This document shows, piece by piece, positions 1 to 8,161 of a stretch of DNA of 64,000 nt; the first letter of the stretch is position 1, and each line of letters opens with the position of its first letter. Source of the stretch: CAZABP01 sp964483245 (lineage in GTDB: Bacteria > Planctomycetota > UBA1135 > UBA2386). The position numbers were made by a program, and so were the translations under genes. Location of the stretch: positions 18,360 through 82,359 of the forward strand of contig CAZABP010000022.1 in assembly GCA_964483245.1 (NCBI GenBank). The letters run 5' to 3'. Under the pieces are notes generated by a model. The model ran no database searches, was not told the origin of the DNA, and saw only the letters and a program-made list of their open reading frames with translations.

Positions 1-1094
1 TCACTGAACTTGAATGCGGTCCACGGGATGCCGGCGCGCTCGATCGCTCGCGTCGCCATCGGCTGGTCCAGCAGGGCGGGGTCGCAGAAGCTGGCGGCCG
101 CGAAGATCACGCCTTCCGCTCCGCTCTGCCGCACGCGGTCGACCAGTTCCTGCCCCTTGGAGTCGTCCGCGATGTAGCGGATCGGGCTCGCGACCGACTG
201 GTGCAGGAACGCATCCACCAATGCGGCCAGCGGCTCGCCGTCCGTCCGGATGTCGCCGCGGATCCAGCGATGCACGAGGATCAGGTCGTCGTCGACGATG
301 TAGCAGCCGGCACGCTCGAGGGTCTTGATCAAACCCAGCGGCGGCTGCTCGCAGAACGAACCGGTCAACACGACGCGCGCCTGGTCGAGCGGCCGCCGCG
401 AGTCGTCCGCGGCGACGAGGGCGGCGTAGCGCTCGAGCAGGTCGAGATGTTCGTCGACCGGCAGGATCAGGCCGGCGCGCATCACGACGTACAGTTCGGC
501 GGACGGCACCTTCCACGGCTGCTCGCGCCGCATCTGGTACAGCGCGTCGACGCTGCGGCGGTGGCGGTTGAACAGCGCGATGGCCTGACGCAGCGCCGTC
601 GCCTCGAGCGGACGCGCGCCCCGCTCGGCGAGGTCGTGGCTGAGCTCGGTGAGCTCGTGCCGCCAGAACTCGCCGCCGATCGCTGCATCGAAGTCCTGCG
701 GCACGTCGAGGTAGCGCACCAGCTTGGCCGGGAACTGCAGCTTCCACATCCCGGACAGGTTGCGGATCACATCGCAGGTGGCCGGGAACAGCATGCCGTC
801 CAGACAATCGAAGCTGCCGTTGAGACCGAGCTCGATCGTGCTGCGCGGGATGTGGCAGATGTAGGACTGATAGAACGCGTCGCCGCGGATGATCTCGACG
901 TCGTCGCCGCCGCCGGCGATGCCGACCGGGAGCACGCCCTGCGCCCACAGCAGTTCGCGCGGGGCGTAGACCGGCAGGTAGCCGACCGCGAGACCGTGCG
1001 TGCGCTGTTTCCAGGTGCGCACGGTGCCAAGCGTCAGGTCGCGCACGACCTGCTCGGCAGTGGACAACAGCGCCTTCAGCTCGCCCGCGGTCAT
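1..1094 (-). CDS. bcrC: Benzoyl-CoA reductase subunit C (class I, ATP-dependent), 3' end cut by window edge
   Basis: This is one of the two substrate-binding subunits of the ATP-dependent benzoyl-CoA reductase (BcrABCD), which dearomatises benzoyl-CoA to cyclohexa-1,5-diene-1-carbonyl-CoA in anaerobes. The 364 visible residues match the BcrC/HgdC-like dehydratase fold. Recognisable segments are YLPVYAPRELLWAQGVLPVG near residue 40, SYICHIPRSTIELGLNG near 80, FPATCDVIRNLSGMWK near 105, GSFCEQPPLGLIKTLERAG near 260 and IFAAASFCDPALL near 340. Known BcrC proteins are about 386 aa, so only about 20 residues are missing beyond the left edge. The ATG lies inside the stop of dch (ATGA overlap), so the two are probably translationally coupled. 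The other reductase subunits (B, A, D) are expected to the left, outside this window. The close match to BcrC rather than BcrB or a generic dehydratase subunit is my reading of the sequence. Confidence 0.9.
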   Translation of the reverse strand, partial: MTAGELKALLSTAEQVVRDLTLGTVRTWKQRTHGLAVGYLPVYAPRELLWAQGVLPVGIAGGGDDVEIIRGDAFYQSYICHIPRSTIELGLNGSFDCLDGMLFPATCDVIRNLSGMWKLQFPAKLVRYLDVPQDFDAAIGGEFWRHELTELSHDLAERGARPLEATALRQAIALFNRHRRSVDALYQMRREQPWKVPSAELYVVMRAGLILPVDEHLDLLERYAALVAADDSRRPLDQARVVLTGSFCEQPPLGLIKTLERAGCYIVDDDLILVHRWIRGDIRTDGEPLAALVDAFLHQSVASPIRYIADDSKGQELVDRVRQSGAEGVIFAAASFCDPALLDQPMATRAIERAGIPWTAFKFS

Positions 1095-1873
1095 GCGTGC
1101 CTCCATTGCGGTGGGCGCTTGTCCAGGAACGCCCGGATCCCTTCGCCGGCATCGGCGACATGCATCAGGTCCGTGCGGTACAGCTGTTCCGCCGCGGCCA
1201 GGTCCTGTTCGAAGCGCCGCGCGAAGCCGAGCCGCGCGGCGGCGACGGCGTAGCGCAGACTCGCAGCGGACAGCGGCAACAGGTGCCGTTCGCACCAGGC
1301 GAGCGCGGCAGCCCACGGATCTGCTGCAATCTCGTCGACCAGGCCACAGCGCAGCGCCTCGTCGGCGGTCATGGTGCGCCCGGTCAGCAGCAACTCGTCG
1401 GCGGCGCCGCGCGGCATGCGCTCGGGCAGCACGATCGAGCCGACCGGCGCGAACACGCCGAGCTTGATCTCCGGTTGGCCGAGGCGCGCATCCGGCGCGG
1501 CGATCAAGCGGTGTGCGAATGCGGCCAGCTCCAGCCCGCCGCCGAGGCACTGTCCGCGCACGGCTGCGAGTACGGGTACACGCGCGGCGAGGATCGCGCG
1601 GAACAGAGCATGGAAACCGGTCAGCATCGCGCCGACCTGCTCCGGCAGATGCTCTTCGACGCTGGCGCCGAACGAGAAGTGCGGGCCGTCCCCTTCGATG
1701 CAGACGGCGCGCAGGCGGGGAGCGGCCGCGGCGCGATGGAACAGCTCGGTCAGCGCCCGCGTCATCGCGCTGTCCAGCACGTTGCCCTTGGGTCGCGCCA
1801 GCAGCGCGCGCCAGACCGACTCCCCGGCGTGCGCTTCGACGCGGACCGGCCCGTCCAGCACCGGCGCGGTCAC
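1091..1873 (-). CDS. dch: Cyclohexa-1,5-diene-1-carbonyl-CoA hydratase (crotonase fold)
   Basis: This crotonase-superfamily protein of 260 aa adds water to the dienoyl-CoA product of benzoyl-CoA reductase, giving 6-hydroxycyclohex-1-ene-1-carbonyl-CoA. The oxyanion-hole segments are visible: FSFGASVEEHLPEQ near residue 70 and the GQCLGGGLELAAFAHRL stretch near 110. The length agrees with known Dch (about 256 aa). I chose the GTG at 1873 because it overlaps the oah stop (GTGA) and leaves a normal crotonase N-terminus. The frame stays open upstream, but those residues are arginine-rich antisense of oah. Sequence alone could suit another enoyl-CoA hydratase; its place between oah and bcrC decides the call. 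Confidence 0.85.
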   Translation of the reverse strand: MTAPVLDGPVRVEAHAGESVWRALLARPKGNVLDSAMTRALTELFHRAAAAPRLRAVCIEGDGPHFSFGASVEEHLPEQVGAMLTGFHALFRAILAARVPVLAAVRGQCLGGGLELAAFAHRLIAAPDARLGQPEIKLGVFAPVGSIVLPERMPRGAADELLLTGRTMTADEALRCGLVDEIAADPWAAALAWCERHLLPLSAASLRYAVAAARLGFARRFEQDLAAAEQLYRTDLMHVADAGEGIRAFLDKRPPQWRHA

Positions 1874-2976
1874 GACCCCGCCGCCGCCGCGTGCGCGGCA
1901 TGCAGGATCTCTTCGGTCAGCGCCGCGTCCCAGCCTGCGCCCTCGGCGAGCCGGCGGCGCAACAGCAGGAAGTCCGCCTCGCGGCATTGCCGGCCGCCCT
2001 CGTGGAACGCGCGGAAGCCGGCGCGTCCCTCGGTCATCATGTTCAGTCCGAGCCAGGCGCGGTTGCTCTCGCGATTGCGGTCCCAGTGCGCGAGCTTGTG
2101 CTTGCGGACGCTCTCGATCGTCTTGGTCAGACAACCAGGCATCGTCATCGCCAGCGACGTCACGAGCTGGTCGACCGCCTCGTCGAGCAGGCTCAGATCG
2201 ATCTCGCCGAGCGAGACCAGCTTCTTCGCCGCAGCCAGCTCACTGCCCTGCTTGAACTCGCCGTGCACGACCCGGCCGAAGTCGTCGGTCCATGTCTCGG
2301 TGACGACCATCGGGTTCGGCACGAAGCGTCCGTCGACCTTCAGCGCCGGCACGAGCCGCGTCAGCAGACCGAGCCGGTGTGCCTTGTGCGCGCTCCACGG
2401 CTCGCACAGCGCGCAGCTCTCCATCGCGCGTTCGATGCCGACGAACAGCGGCAGGAAGTCGGTGCTGCCACCATCCGGCGCCGAGCCATGCTTCGGTCCG
2501 GCCTGCCCGAAAGTCGCCAGATCCTGCGCCAGCGAGAAGTCGCAGGCCATCCCGATCTCCTGACCACCCGCGATCCGCATCCCGTTGACGCGGCAGATCA
2601 CCGGTTTGTCGCAGTGCAGGATCGCCGTCACCATGTCGTTGAACAGGCGCATGTACTGCCGGTACTCCTCCGGCCGGCCGGCGTAGTACTCCGCATACTC
2701 GGCAGTGTTGCCGCCGGTGCAGAACGCGCGCGTGCCGGCGCCGGTGAACACGACGGCGACGCAGGCGCGGTCGTTCGACGCGGCGCGCATCGCCAGGATC
2801 ACGCCTTTCACCATCGCCGTCGTGTACGAGTTCAGTTGGCCCGGGTTGTCGAGCAGGATCCGCGTCGCGTGCAGGCCGTCGACCGGCCTGCCGGCGGGAT
2901 CCCTGACCGGGAGCGGATCGATGCGGATGCCGCGTTGCTCGACGCGGTCGACGAGATCGTGGTTCTTGTGGTCCAT
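1870..2976 (-). CDS. oah: 6-oxocyclohex-1-ene-1-carbonyl-CoA hydrolase (ring-opening)
   Basis: This is the ring-cleaving hydrolase of the benzoyl-CoA pathway (Oah/BamA). It hydrates 6-oxocyclohex-1-ene-1-carbonyl-CoA and hydrolyses the C-C bond to 3-hydroxypimelyl-CoA. It has 368 aa; the family is usually about 375-380. Hallmarks are LDNPGQLNSYTTAMVKGVIL near residue 45, GTRAFCTGGNTAEYAEYYAG near 85, NGMRIAGGQEIGMACDFSLA near 135 and FGQAGPKHGSAPDGGSTDFL near 160. These are specific to BamA-type proteins within the crotonase superfamily. The ATG follows the had stop after 4 nt and the end overlaps dch, so it is in one transcript with both. BamA is widely used as a marker of anaerobic aromatic degradation. 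Confidence 0.93.
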   Translation of the reverse strand: MDHKNHDLVDRVEQRGIRIDPLPVRDPAGRPVDGLHATRILLDNPGQLNSYTTAMVKGVILAMRAASNDRACVAVVFTGAGTRAFCTGGNTAEYAEYYAGRPEEYRQYMRLFNDMVTAILHCDKPVICRVNGMRIAGGQEIGMACDFSLAQDLATFGQAGPKHGSAPDGGSTDFLPLFVGIERAMESCALCEPWSAHKAHRLGLLTRLVPALKVDGRFVPNPMVVTETWTDDFGRVVHGEFKQGSELAAAKKLVSLGEIDLSLLDEAVDQLVTSLAMTMPGCLTKTIESVRKHKLAHWDRNRESNRAWLGLNMMTEGRAGFRAFHEGGRQCREADFLLLRRRLAEGAGWDAALTEEILHAAHAAAAGS

Positions 2977-2980
2977 GGGT

Positions 2981-4051
2981 TCAGTCCGGCAGCAGCACGA
3001 CGCGCCGTGACACGCGGTGGGCGTGCAGGTCGGCGAAGGTCTGGTTGATCGAAGACAGCGGCCGGGCTTCGAGGAACGGGGCCAGCGCGACGCGGCCGCT
3101 GAGCACGAGGTCGAGCACGGCCGGGTAGTGCTGCGGCAGGCAGCCCCAGTTCCCTTCGGCGCGCGCGTCGAACGCCATCAGGTTGGACAAGCGCACGGAG
3201 ACCTTGTCCGGCGTATAGCCGACGACCGACAGATAGCTGCCCGGCTCGAGCAGGCCGAACGCTGTCGTCTGGCCGGCCGCGGTCCCCGACGTCTCGAAGA
3301 TCCGCACGCGCCAGGTCGGGATCCCTCGCTCGGCCAGCAACACGCGCACGCGTTTGCGCAGGTCGCGGAACTCGAGCTGATCGACGCGCCAGGTCGCGGC
3401 CGCGCCGTGCTCCTGCATCATCGCCAGCCGCTCGTCGCGCACGTCGAGCGCCACGACGACGGCGCCGCGCGCCGCTGCGAGCTGTACGCCGAACCCGCCG
3501 ACGCCGCCACAGCCGACGAAGATCGCGAGATCTCCCGCCGCGAGCTCACTGCGCTGGATCGCCTGGTATGGCGTCGTCACGGCATCCGCGATCACTGCCA
3601 GGTCCGCCAGCGCGAGACCGTTCGGATTGACGGTCCGGTCGTCGAGCGGGGGGACGCGACAGAGGCCATGCGCCGGCACGCGCACATGACTGGCGAAACC
3701 GCCGTGCACGTCATTGCCTGGGAAGATCTGCTTGCTGCAGATCGAGCCGTGGCCGCTGGCGCATGCGGCACAGGTGCCGCACGGGATCACGGCGGGCACG
3801 ACGACGGCGGTGCCGAGCCAGTGGTCCGCGCCGGATCCGGCCGTGACGACGCGGCCGCTGATCTCATGTCCCAGCGTCAGCGGCAGGGGATGCCGCGTCG
3901 GCACGCCGTCGTAGAAGAAGCCGAGATCGGTATGGCAGACGCCGCAGCCGGCGACTTCCACCAGGACTTCACCTGGACCGGGGGCTTCCTCGCGGTGAAC
4001 GAGAGTCTGCGGCTTGCCCGGTTCGTGGACCGTCCAGGCGGCAACTTGCAT
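2981..4051 (-). CDS. had: 6-hydroxycyclohex-1-ene-1-carbonyl-CoA dehydrogenase (Zn-type ADH)
   Basis: This medium-chain zinc alcohol dehydrogenase of 356 aa oxidises the Dch product with NAD+ to 6-oxocyclohex-1-ene-1-carbonyl-CoA. The sequence shows the catalytic zinc segment GCGVCHTDLGFF near residue 35 and GHEISGR near 60. It also shows a structural-zinc-like stretch CGTCAACASGHGSIC near 95 and the Rossmann glycines FVGCGGVGGFGVQLAAARG near 180. Directly upstream of the ATG is a strong ribosome site, GGAGGCATCG. It is the first gene of the operon; the 109 bp before it hold an 18-bp inverted repeat. Its substrate is assigned from context with oah, dch and bcrC, since the ADH family is broad. 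Confidence 0.88.
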   Translation of the reverse strand: MQVAAWTVHEPGKPQTLVHREEAPGPGEVLVEVAGCGVCHTDLGFFYDGVPTRHPLPLTLGHEISGRVVTAGSGADHWLGTAVVVPAVIPCGTCAACASGHGSICSKQIFPGNDVHGGFASHVRVPAHGLCRVPPLDDRTVNPNGLALADLAVIADAVTTPYQAIQRSELAAGDLAIFVGCGGVGGFGVQLAAARGAVVVALDVRDERLAMMQEHGAAATWRVDQLEFRDLRKRVRVLLAERGIPTWRVRIFETSGTAAGQTTAFGLLEPGSYLSVVGYTPDKVSVRLSNLMAFDARAEGNWGCLPQHYPAVLDLVLSGRVALAPFLEARPLSSINQTFADLHAHRVSRRVVLLPD

Positions 4052-4119
4052 CGATGCCTCCAGCGCGGGATCGGGGACGGCCCGCGAACCCGCGCTGGCG
4101 CGCTGAATTGCCGGCTCTT

Positions 4120-4137
4120 GCTGACGCGAGCGTCAGC
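4120..4137. promoter_or_regulatory. Perfect 8-bp inverted repeat between the cytochrome gene and the had operon
   Basis: GCTGACGCGAGCGTCAGC is an 8-bp perfect palindrome around a 2-nt centre, in the only intergenic space upstream of had. A 2-nt loop is too tight for an efficient RNA hairpin and no T tract follows. An operator for a dimeric repressor is therefore more likely than a terminator. No regulator gene is present nearby to pair it with. Confidence 0.4.
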
Positions 4138-4160
4138 CTGGCCGCAGCGCCGTGGTCAGG

Positions 4161-6929
4161 TCACGGCAGCCAGTTGCCGGCGCTGCCCTTGACCAGGCCG
4201 TCGGCGTCCAGCCACGAGTCGAGCACGATGCCGGTCGCCGGGTCGCTGAGCCGGCGGATCAGCGTCGCGCCGAGCGGGCCGGCGAACGTCGGGTCGGTTG
4301 CGCCGTCGCGCAGGTTCGGCACGTTCGGCACGACCATCGCGTGGTTGTTCGACGCGGTAGCGACGCCGGTCGGCAGCACGACGCGGTCCAGGTTGTAGTG
4401 GACGAGTGCCGGGTTGAAGCGCGTGTTCGGCGCGACATTGAACGGCTGGCGGTTGGCGTCGCTGTCGAGCGGGTTGATCGGTCGGCCCTGCCGGTCGAAC
4501 AGGAACAGACCGCTGCCGAGGCCGGCGACCATGTGCACCCAGATCGGCGAGTTCATCTGGTTGCCCGGATTCTGACCGATGTGCGATTGCAGCATCGTGA
4601 AGTCCAGGTTGCCGAAGTCGTTGTTCGCCATCTGCGTGCGGAACGTGCTGTAGATCCCGCTGTAGTTGGTCATGCCCTCGCTGGTCAGGTGGCACGCGAC
4701 GCAATAGCGCGGTCCTTCATTGCTCGAAGTGACCTTGCCGCGGATCGAGTGCGCCAACATCGTGTTGAACCCCAGCGCCGGGAACTGCACGCCCGGATTG
4801 GCGCCGCGCCCCTCACGGTCGGAGAAGCAGAACACCTCCGACCGCGCGTTGTTCAGGTCCTTGTATTGGAAGAACACCTTCGTGTTGGCGTTGAACTGCT
4901 CGATCTTGTTGTCCGGACCGACGCCGAGCTGGAACGGCACCGGTGACTGGTAGACGAAGTCGGCGTCCTCTTCCTCGAACACGATCCGCTGTCCGGTGAT
5001 GTTCGAGAAGTTGTTGCCCTCGTCGTATTCACCCTGCAGGTGGCAGCCGATGCAGGTGTTGGTCCACGCCGAGTGGCACGACGCGCAGCTCATGTTGTCC
5101 ATGTGGCTGAAACCGGCGGTGACGCCGCCAGCCTGCTGCGGGCCGATGCCGGTCGCCGCATTGCCGTCGGCGCGGCCCATCGAATACGACGCCTTGGCGC
5201 TGTAGACCGGCTGGTTCGTGAACGGGTGCAGCTTGCCACTGTCGACGACGACGTCCTTGGTCTGCACGACGAACAGGCGCCGGCCGCTGGTGCGGCTGGT
5301 CAGATACAGGTTGCCGTCCGCCTCCTTGACGACGTGGCGCAGCACCCTGCCGGCACCATCGAAGGCCATCTCCTTCTGTGTGCCGTCGTAGGCGGTGCCG
5401 ACCATGGTCGGCGCATACGTGTCGACCTTGCCGTGGCACGACTCGCAACGGATCTTGACGGCGTGCTCCATGCGGCTCGCGATCTGCTCGCCGTTCGGAT
5501 CTCCGACGTCACCGCCGTGCACTTCGTAGCTGCCGTGGCAGTCGATGCAGCCCATGCCGGCCGCGTAGTGCACGTCCTCCGGCGTGTCGTCGCGGTTGTC
5601 GCCGTCGTAGTCCTCCATCAGGATGTACTGGTTCGCGTTGCGGCCGTTGAACGTGTTGTTGTCGACGACCGGATCGAACAGGCGCGTGTCGCGCGCGGTG
5701 TTGGTGAACCGGACCGGGTTGGCCGGGTACTGCACGCGGTTGCGCAGGTTTTGGTTCTGATCGAGGCGGATGCCCCAGTACTGCATGACCGTGCGGTTCG
5801 AACCCTGGTGGCAGCCGGCGCAGGTGTGGTCATCGATGCCCTCCTGCTGCATGCCGTTTGCCAGCGTTTTCTTGACGCTCAGGATCCGGTGCGCGCGCAC
5901 GTGCGCGCGCTCCGGCTCGTCGATGTCATCCGGATCGATCGGTTCGGTCCGGTCGACGTTCGGGTCGCGGCTGCCGGTGCGCCCACCCAGGCTGTACGGC
6001 ATGTGGCACGCCGTGCAGCCGGACGAGCGGTAGTCACCGGCGCGGTTGTTGGCGCCAGCGCTGCCGAGGTGGCAGTCACCGCAGGTGAATGCGATCTGCT
6101 CGTGGTACAGGTGCGCCAGCGGCGAGTTGCTGATCACGCTGCCGTCGGGATTCACGTCGTCGAGCAGCCCGGCCGCGTTGTAGGCCTGGTTGCGGAACAT
6201 CCCCTGCCCCGGCGTGCCGCGCACGCTGTAGACCGGGTACTCCTTCAGCTCGCCGATCATGCCGAATGGCGCGGTCGCCGGGTTGAAGTCCGGGTCGACG
6301 ACGGCGCGGAAGCCGAGGTCGTTCGCCGTGTCCAGGTACAGCCCGACGTGCGCCGGCAGGTGGTTGTCGTGGCCGGCCGCATACGTGGCGCCACCGAGGA
6401 TGCCCATCTCGGTCGCCAGTGGACTGCCGGCGACGGAGTCGGCGTGGTTCTGGTGGCACTGCCCGCACGAACGCGCCTGCGTGACCACACGCAGGTCACC
6501 CGGCTGAATGAACTGCAGATAGTCGATCGCCGTGTACGTGCGCCCGTTGGCCGTGTAGTCCGGGAACTTGTCGATGCCGGCCAGAGTCAGCCGGTTGAAA
6601 TACGCCAGCTGGTTGACGCGGAGGTTCTCGCGGTCGCCGATCTGCGGCGGCGGCGGCACGTGGCTCTCCTCCTTCGTGGCGCCGTCCGGATTGCCGCCGT
6701 GACAGGTCGTGCAGGTCAGGTTGTCGGCACCTGGGAATGGGTGGGGGTTCTCGAGCCCCGGCCCGCTGTAGTCGTTGCCGGTCGACCCGTTGTGGCAGGT
6801 CATGCACGACTGCGCAGTCGAGGCGGAACCGTCCCGTCCGCCGCCGCTGCATGCGGCCAGCAGCGCGAATGCGCTGAGCGAAACGGCACGGAACCACGGA
6901 ACGCGGAGACCGCGGCGCGGATTGCTCAT
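4161..6929 (-). CDS. Undecahaem c-type cytochrome lipoprotein
   Basis: This is a large exported cytochrome of 922 aa. A signal peptide ends in the lipobox LLAAC (Cys about residue 27), so it should be a lipoprotein. I count 11 CXXCH haem motifs: CMTCH, CTTCH, CGQCH, CGDCH, CTACH, CAGCH, CIDCH, CESCH, CASCH, CIGCH and CVACH. They are spread unevenly over the chain, unlike the dense spacing of small cytochromes c7. The ATG at 6929 is preceded by GAAGAGGG about 8 nt upstream; the longer open frame would start inside repeat DNA. I do not recognise a characterised family such as OmcA or MtrC, although the size and haem number are similar. It probably carries electrons at the outer membrane or cell surface. 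Whether it works with the conduit operon 4 kb away is inference. Confidence 0.85.
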   Translation of the reverse strand: MSNPRRGLRVPWFRAVSLSAFALLAACSGGGRDGSASTAQSCMTCHNGSTGNDYSGPGLENPHPFPGADNLTCTTCHGGNPDGATKEESHVPPPPQIGDRENLRVNQLAYFNRLTLAGIDKFPDYTANGRTYTAIDYLQFIQPGDLRVVTQARSCGQCHQNHADSVAGSPLATEMGILGGATYAAGHDNHLPAHVGLYLDTANDLGFRAVVDPDFNPATAPFGMIGELKEYPVYSVRGTPGQGMFRNQAYNAAGLLDDVNPDGSVISNSPLAHLYHEQIAFTCGDCHLGSAGANNRAGDYRSSGCTACHMPYSLGGRTGSRDPNVDRTEPIDPDDIDEPERAHVRAHRILSVKKTLANGMQQEGIDDHTCAGCHQGSNRTVMQYWGIRLDQNQNLRNRVQYPANPVRFTNTARDTRLFDPVVDNNTFNGRNANQYILMEDYDGDNRDDTPEDVHYAAGMGCIDCHGSYEVHGGDVGDPNGEQIASRMEHAVKIRCESCHGKVDTYAPTMVGTAYDGTQKEMAFDGAGRVLRHVVKEADGNLYLTSRTSGRRLFVVQTKDVVVDSGKLHPFTNQPVYSAKASYSMGRADGNAATGIGPQQAGGVTAGFSHMDNMSCASCHSAWTNTCIGCHLQGEYDEGNNFSNITGQRIVFEEEDADFVYQSPVPFQLGVGPDNKIEQFNANTKVFFQYKDLNNARSEVFCFSDREGRGANPGVQFPALGFNTMLAHSIRGKVTSSNEGPRYCVACHLTSEGMTNYSGIYSTFRTQMANNDFGNLDFTMLQSHIGQNPGNQMNSPIWVHMVAGLGSGLFLFDRQGRPINPLDSDANRQPFNVAPNTRFNPALVHYNLDRVVLPTGVATASNNHAMVVPNVPNLRDGATDPTFAGPLGATLIRRLSDPATGIVLDSWLDADGLVKGSAGNWLP

Positions 6930-6993
6930 GGTGGAACCCTCTTCCCTGTGGATTCCCGCGCGAGCTGACATCACGCGAGAATCGTGACGACGA

Positions 6994-6999
6994 AGCATA
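6994..6999 (-). promoter_or_regulatory. Possible -10 element of the 11-haem cytochrome gene
   Basis: TATGCT reads on the minus strand 65 bp before the start codon at 6929. No convincing -35 box is seen. It is the best match to a -10 hexamer in this gap. Confidence 0.25.
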
Positions 7000-7061
7000 C
7001 GCCGGTTATCGGCAGCCGGCCGCAGGTGTCTTGTTCTGCGACGCCGCGCCGCTCTCGCAAT

Positions 7062-7128
7062 GGGACGCTTGGTGTCAGACTCCAACCCTCCCGAATCGGG
7101 AGGGATGGTGTCAGACTCCAACCCTCCC
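7062..7128. repeat. 67-bp double-palindrome repeat, copy A
   Basis: Two 31-bp quasi-palindromic units (7062-7092 and 7098-7128) are separated by 5 nt (GAATC). Each unit reads roughly GGGAGG, TTGGNGTCAGACTCCAA, CCCTCCC. The inner arms CCCTCCC and GGGAGGG can also pair across the spacer. The copy sits 33 bp before the AlkD-like gene. Copies B and C have the same 31-5-31 layout. Confidence 0.85.
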
Positions 7129-7149
7129 ATGCCGGCGGGTCCTGCGGGC

Positions 7150-7155
7150 TAGACT
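7150..7155 (+). promoter_or_regulatory. -10 element (TAGACT) giving a probably leaderless AlkD-like mRNA
   Basis: TAGACT ends 6 nt before the ATG at 7162, so transcription would begin at or very near the start codon. No Shine-Dalgarno sequence is present. The same TAGANTCC layout recurs elsewhere in the window. Confidence 0.5.
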
Positions 7156-7161
7156 CCGCGA

Positions 7162-8031
7162 ATGCCCAGCGCACGCACCAAGACGAAGTCCGCTTCGACG
7201 CCGACGCGGAAATCCACCGCGAAGCCCGCCGCGAAGTCCCGCGCGAATGCTGCGACCAAGATCGAGGCCAAGACCGCCGCCAAGGCCCCGCCGGGGCGCA
7301 TGTCGCTGGACGAGGTCATGCACGCGCTGGAGCGGGCCGGGTCGGCGCAGACACGCAAGACCTACGCGCGCCATGGCGCGCAGGAGCCGATGTTCGGCGT
7401 CAGCTTCGCCGAGCTGAAGAAGCTCGTGAAGCAGATCAAGATGGATCACGAGCTGGCGCTCGCACTGTGGGCGACCAGGAACCACGACGCGCGCATGCTG
7501 GCGATGAAGATCGCCGACCCGGCGCGGATGCGGCCGGCCGACCTCGACCGTTGGGCGAAGGAGAACCAGATGCGGATGTGCAGCGGGTATGTCGCGATGC
7601 TCGCCGCCGAGGGCCCGCACGCCTCGGCGAAGGCCCGCGAATGGCTCGCATCCTCCGACGAGGCGCTGCGCACCGCCGGCTGGACCCTGGTCGGTCACAT
7701 GGCGAGCATCGACGAGGACACCCCCGACGACTGGTTCGCGGCGCGGCTCGCGGAGATCGAGGACTCGATCCACGCGGCGCCGAACGCCGAGCGGGAGGCG
7801 ATGAACATGGCGCACATCGGGATCGGCGGCCGCAGTCCCGCGCTGCGGAAGGCGGCGCTGGCGGCCGCCAAGCGCATCGGCAAGGTCGAGGTCGATCACG
7901 GCGACACCGCCTGCAAGACCCCGGACGCCGCCGCCTACATCGAGAAGACGTGGACCCACGCGGCAGCCAAGAAGTTCGCCTCGCCCGCCGCCCAGGAGCG
8001 TGCGCGGGAACCGATGCGCACGCGCTGCTGA
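7162..8031 (+). CDS. DNA alkylation repair protein (AlkD-like) with basic N-terminal tail
   Basis: This protein of 289 aa has an AlkD-type HEAT-like repeat domain (PF08713 family) from about residue 45 onward. Typical segments are TRKTYARHGAQEPMFGVSF, LKKLVKQIKMDHELALALW and MLAMKIADP. AlkD enzymes excise alkylated bases such as 3- and 7-alkylpurines. The first 45 residues are a low-complexity Lys/Ala/Ser/Thr tail resembling histone H1-like tails. It could raise non-specific DNA affinity. The ATG lies 6 nt after a TAGACT box and has no ribosome site, suggesting a leaderless message. The gene is bracketed by repeat copies A and B, and copy B begins at the base after its TGA. Confidence 0.8.
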   Translation: MPSARTKTKSASTPTRKSTAKPAAKSRANAATKIEAKTAAKAPPGRMSLDEVMHALERAGSAQTRKTYARHGAQEPMFGVSFAELKKLVKQIKMDHELALALWATRNHDARMLAMKIADPARMRPADLDRWAKENQMRMCSGYVAMLAAEGPHASAKAREWLASSDEALRTAGWTLVGHMASIDEDTPDDWFAARLAEIEDSIHAAPNAEREAMNMAHIGIGGRSPALRKAALAAAKRIGKVEVDHGDTACKTPDAAAYIEKTWTHAAAKKFASPAAQERAREPMRTRC

Positions 8032-8098
8032 GGGAGGCTTGGGGTCAGACTCCATCCCTCCCGTTTCAGGAGGCATGGAATCTGACGCCAACCAGGGT
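8032..8098. repeat. 67-bp double-palindrome repeat, copy B
   Basis: Unit 1 (8032-8062) is intact and starts on the base after the TGA of the AlkD-like gene. Unit 2 (8068-8098) is degenerate, with TGGAATCTGACGCCAACC replacing the consensus core. The 5-nt spacer is GTTTC. Confidence 0.75.
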
Positions 8099-8161
8099 CC
8101 GGGCTGGCAATAGGCTGCCATTGCGGGCGCAATTGCGTCTGATCCCTGCTGGCGGACACCG

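Noticed and set aside
1..1161. A 386-codon arginine-rich frame on the minus strand at the left edge
   Set aside because: It is a shifted frame of bcrC. The frame starting at 1094 gives all the BcrC signatures.
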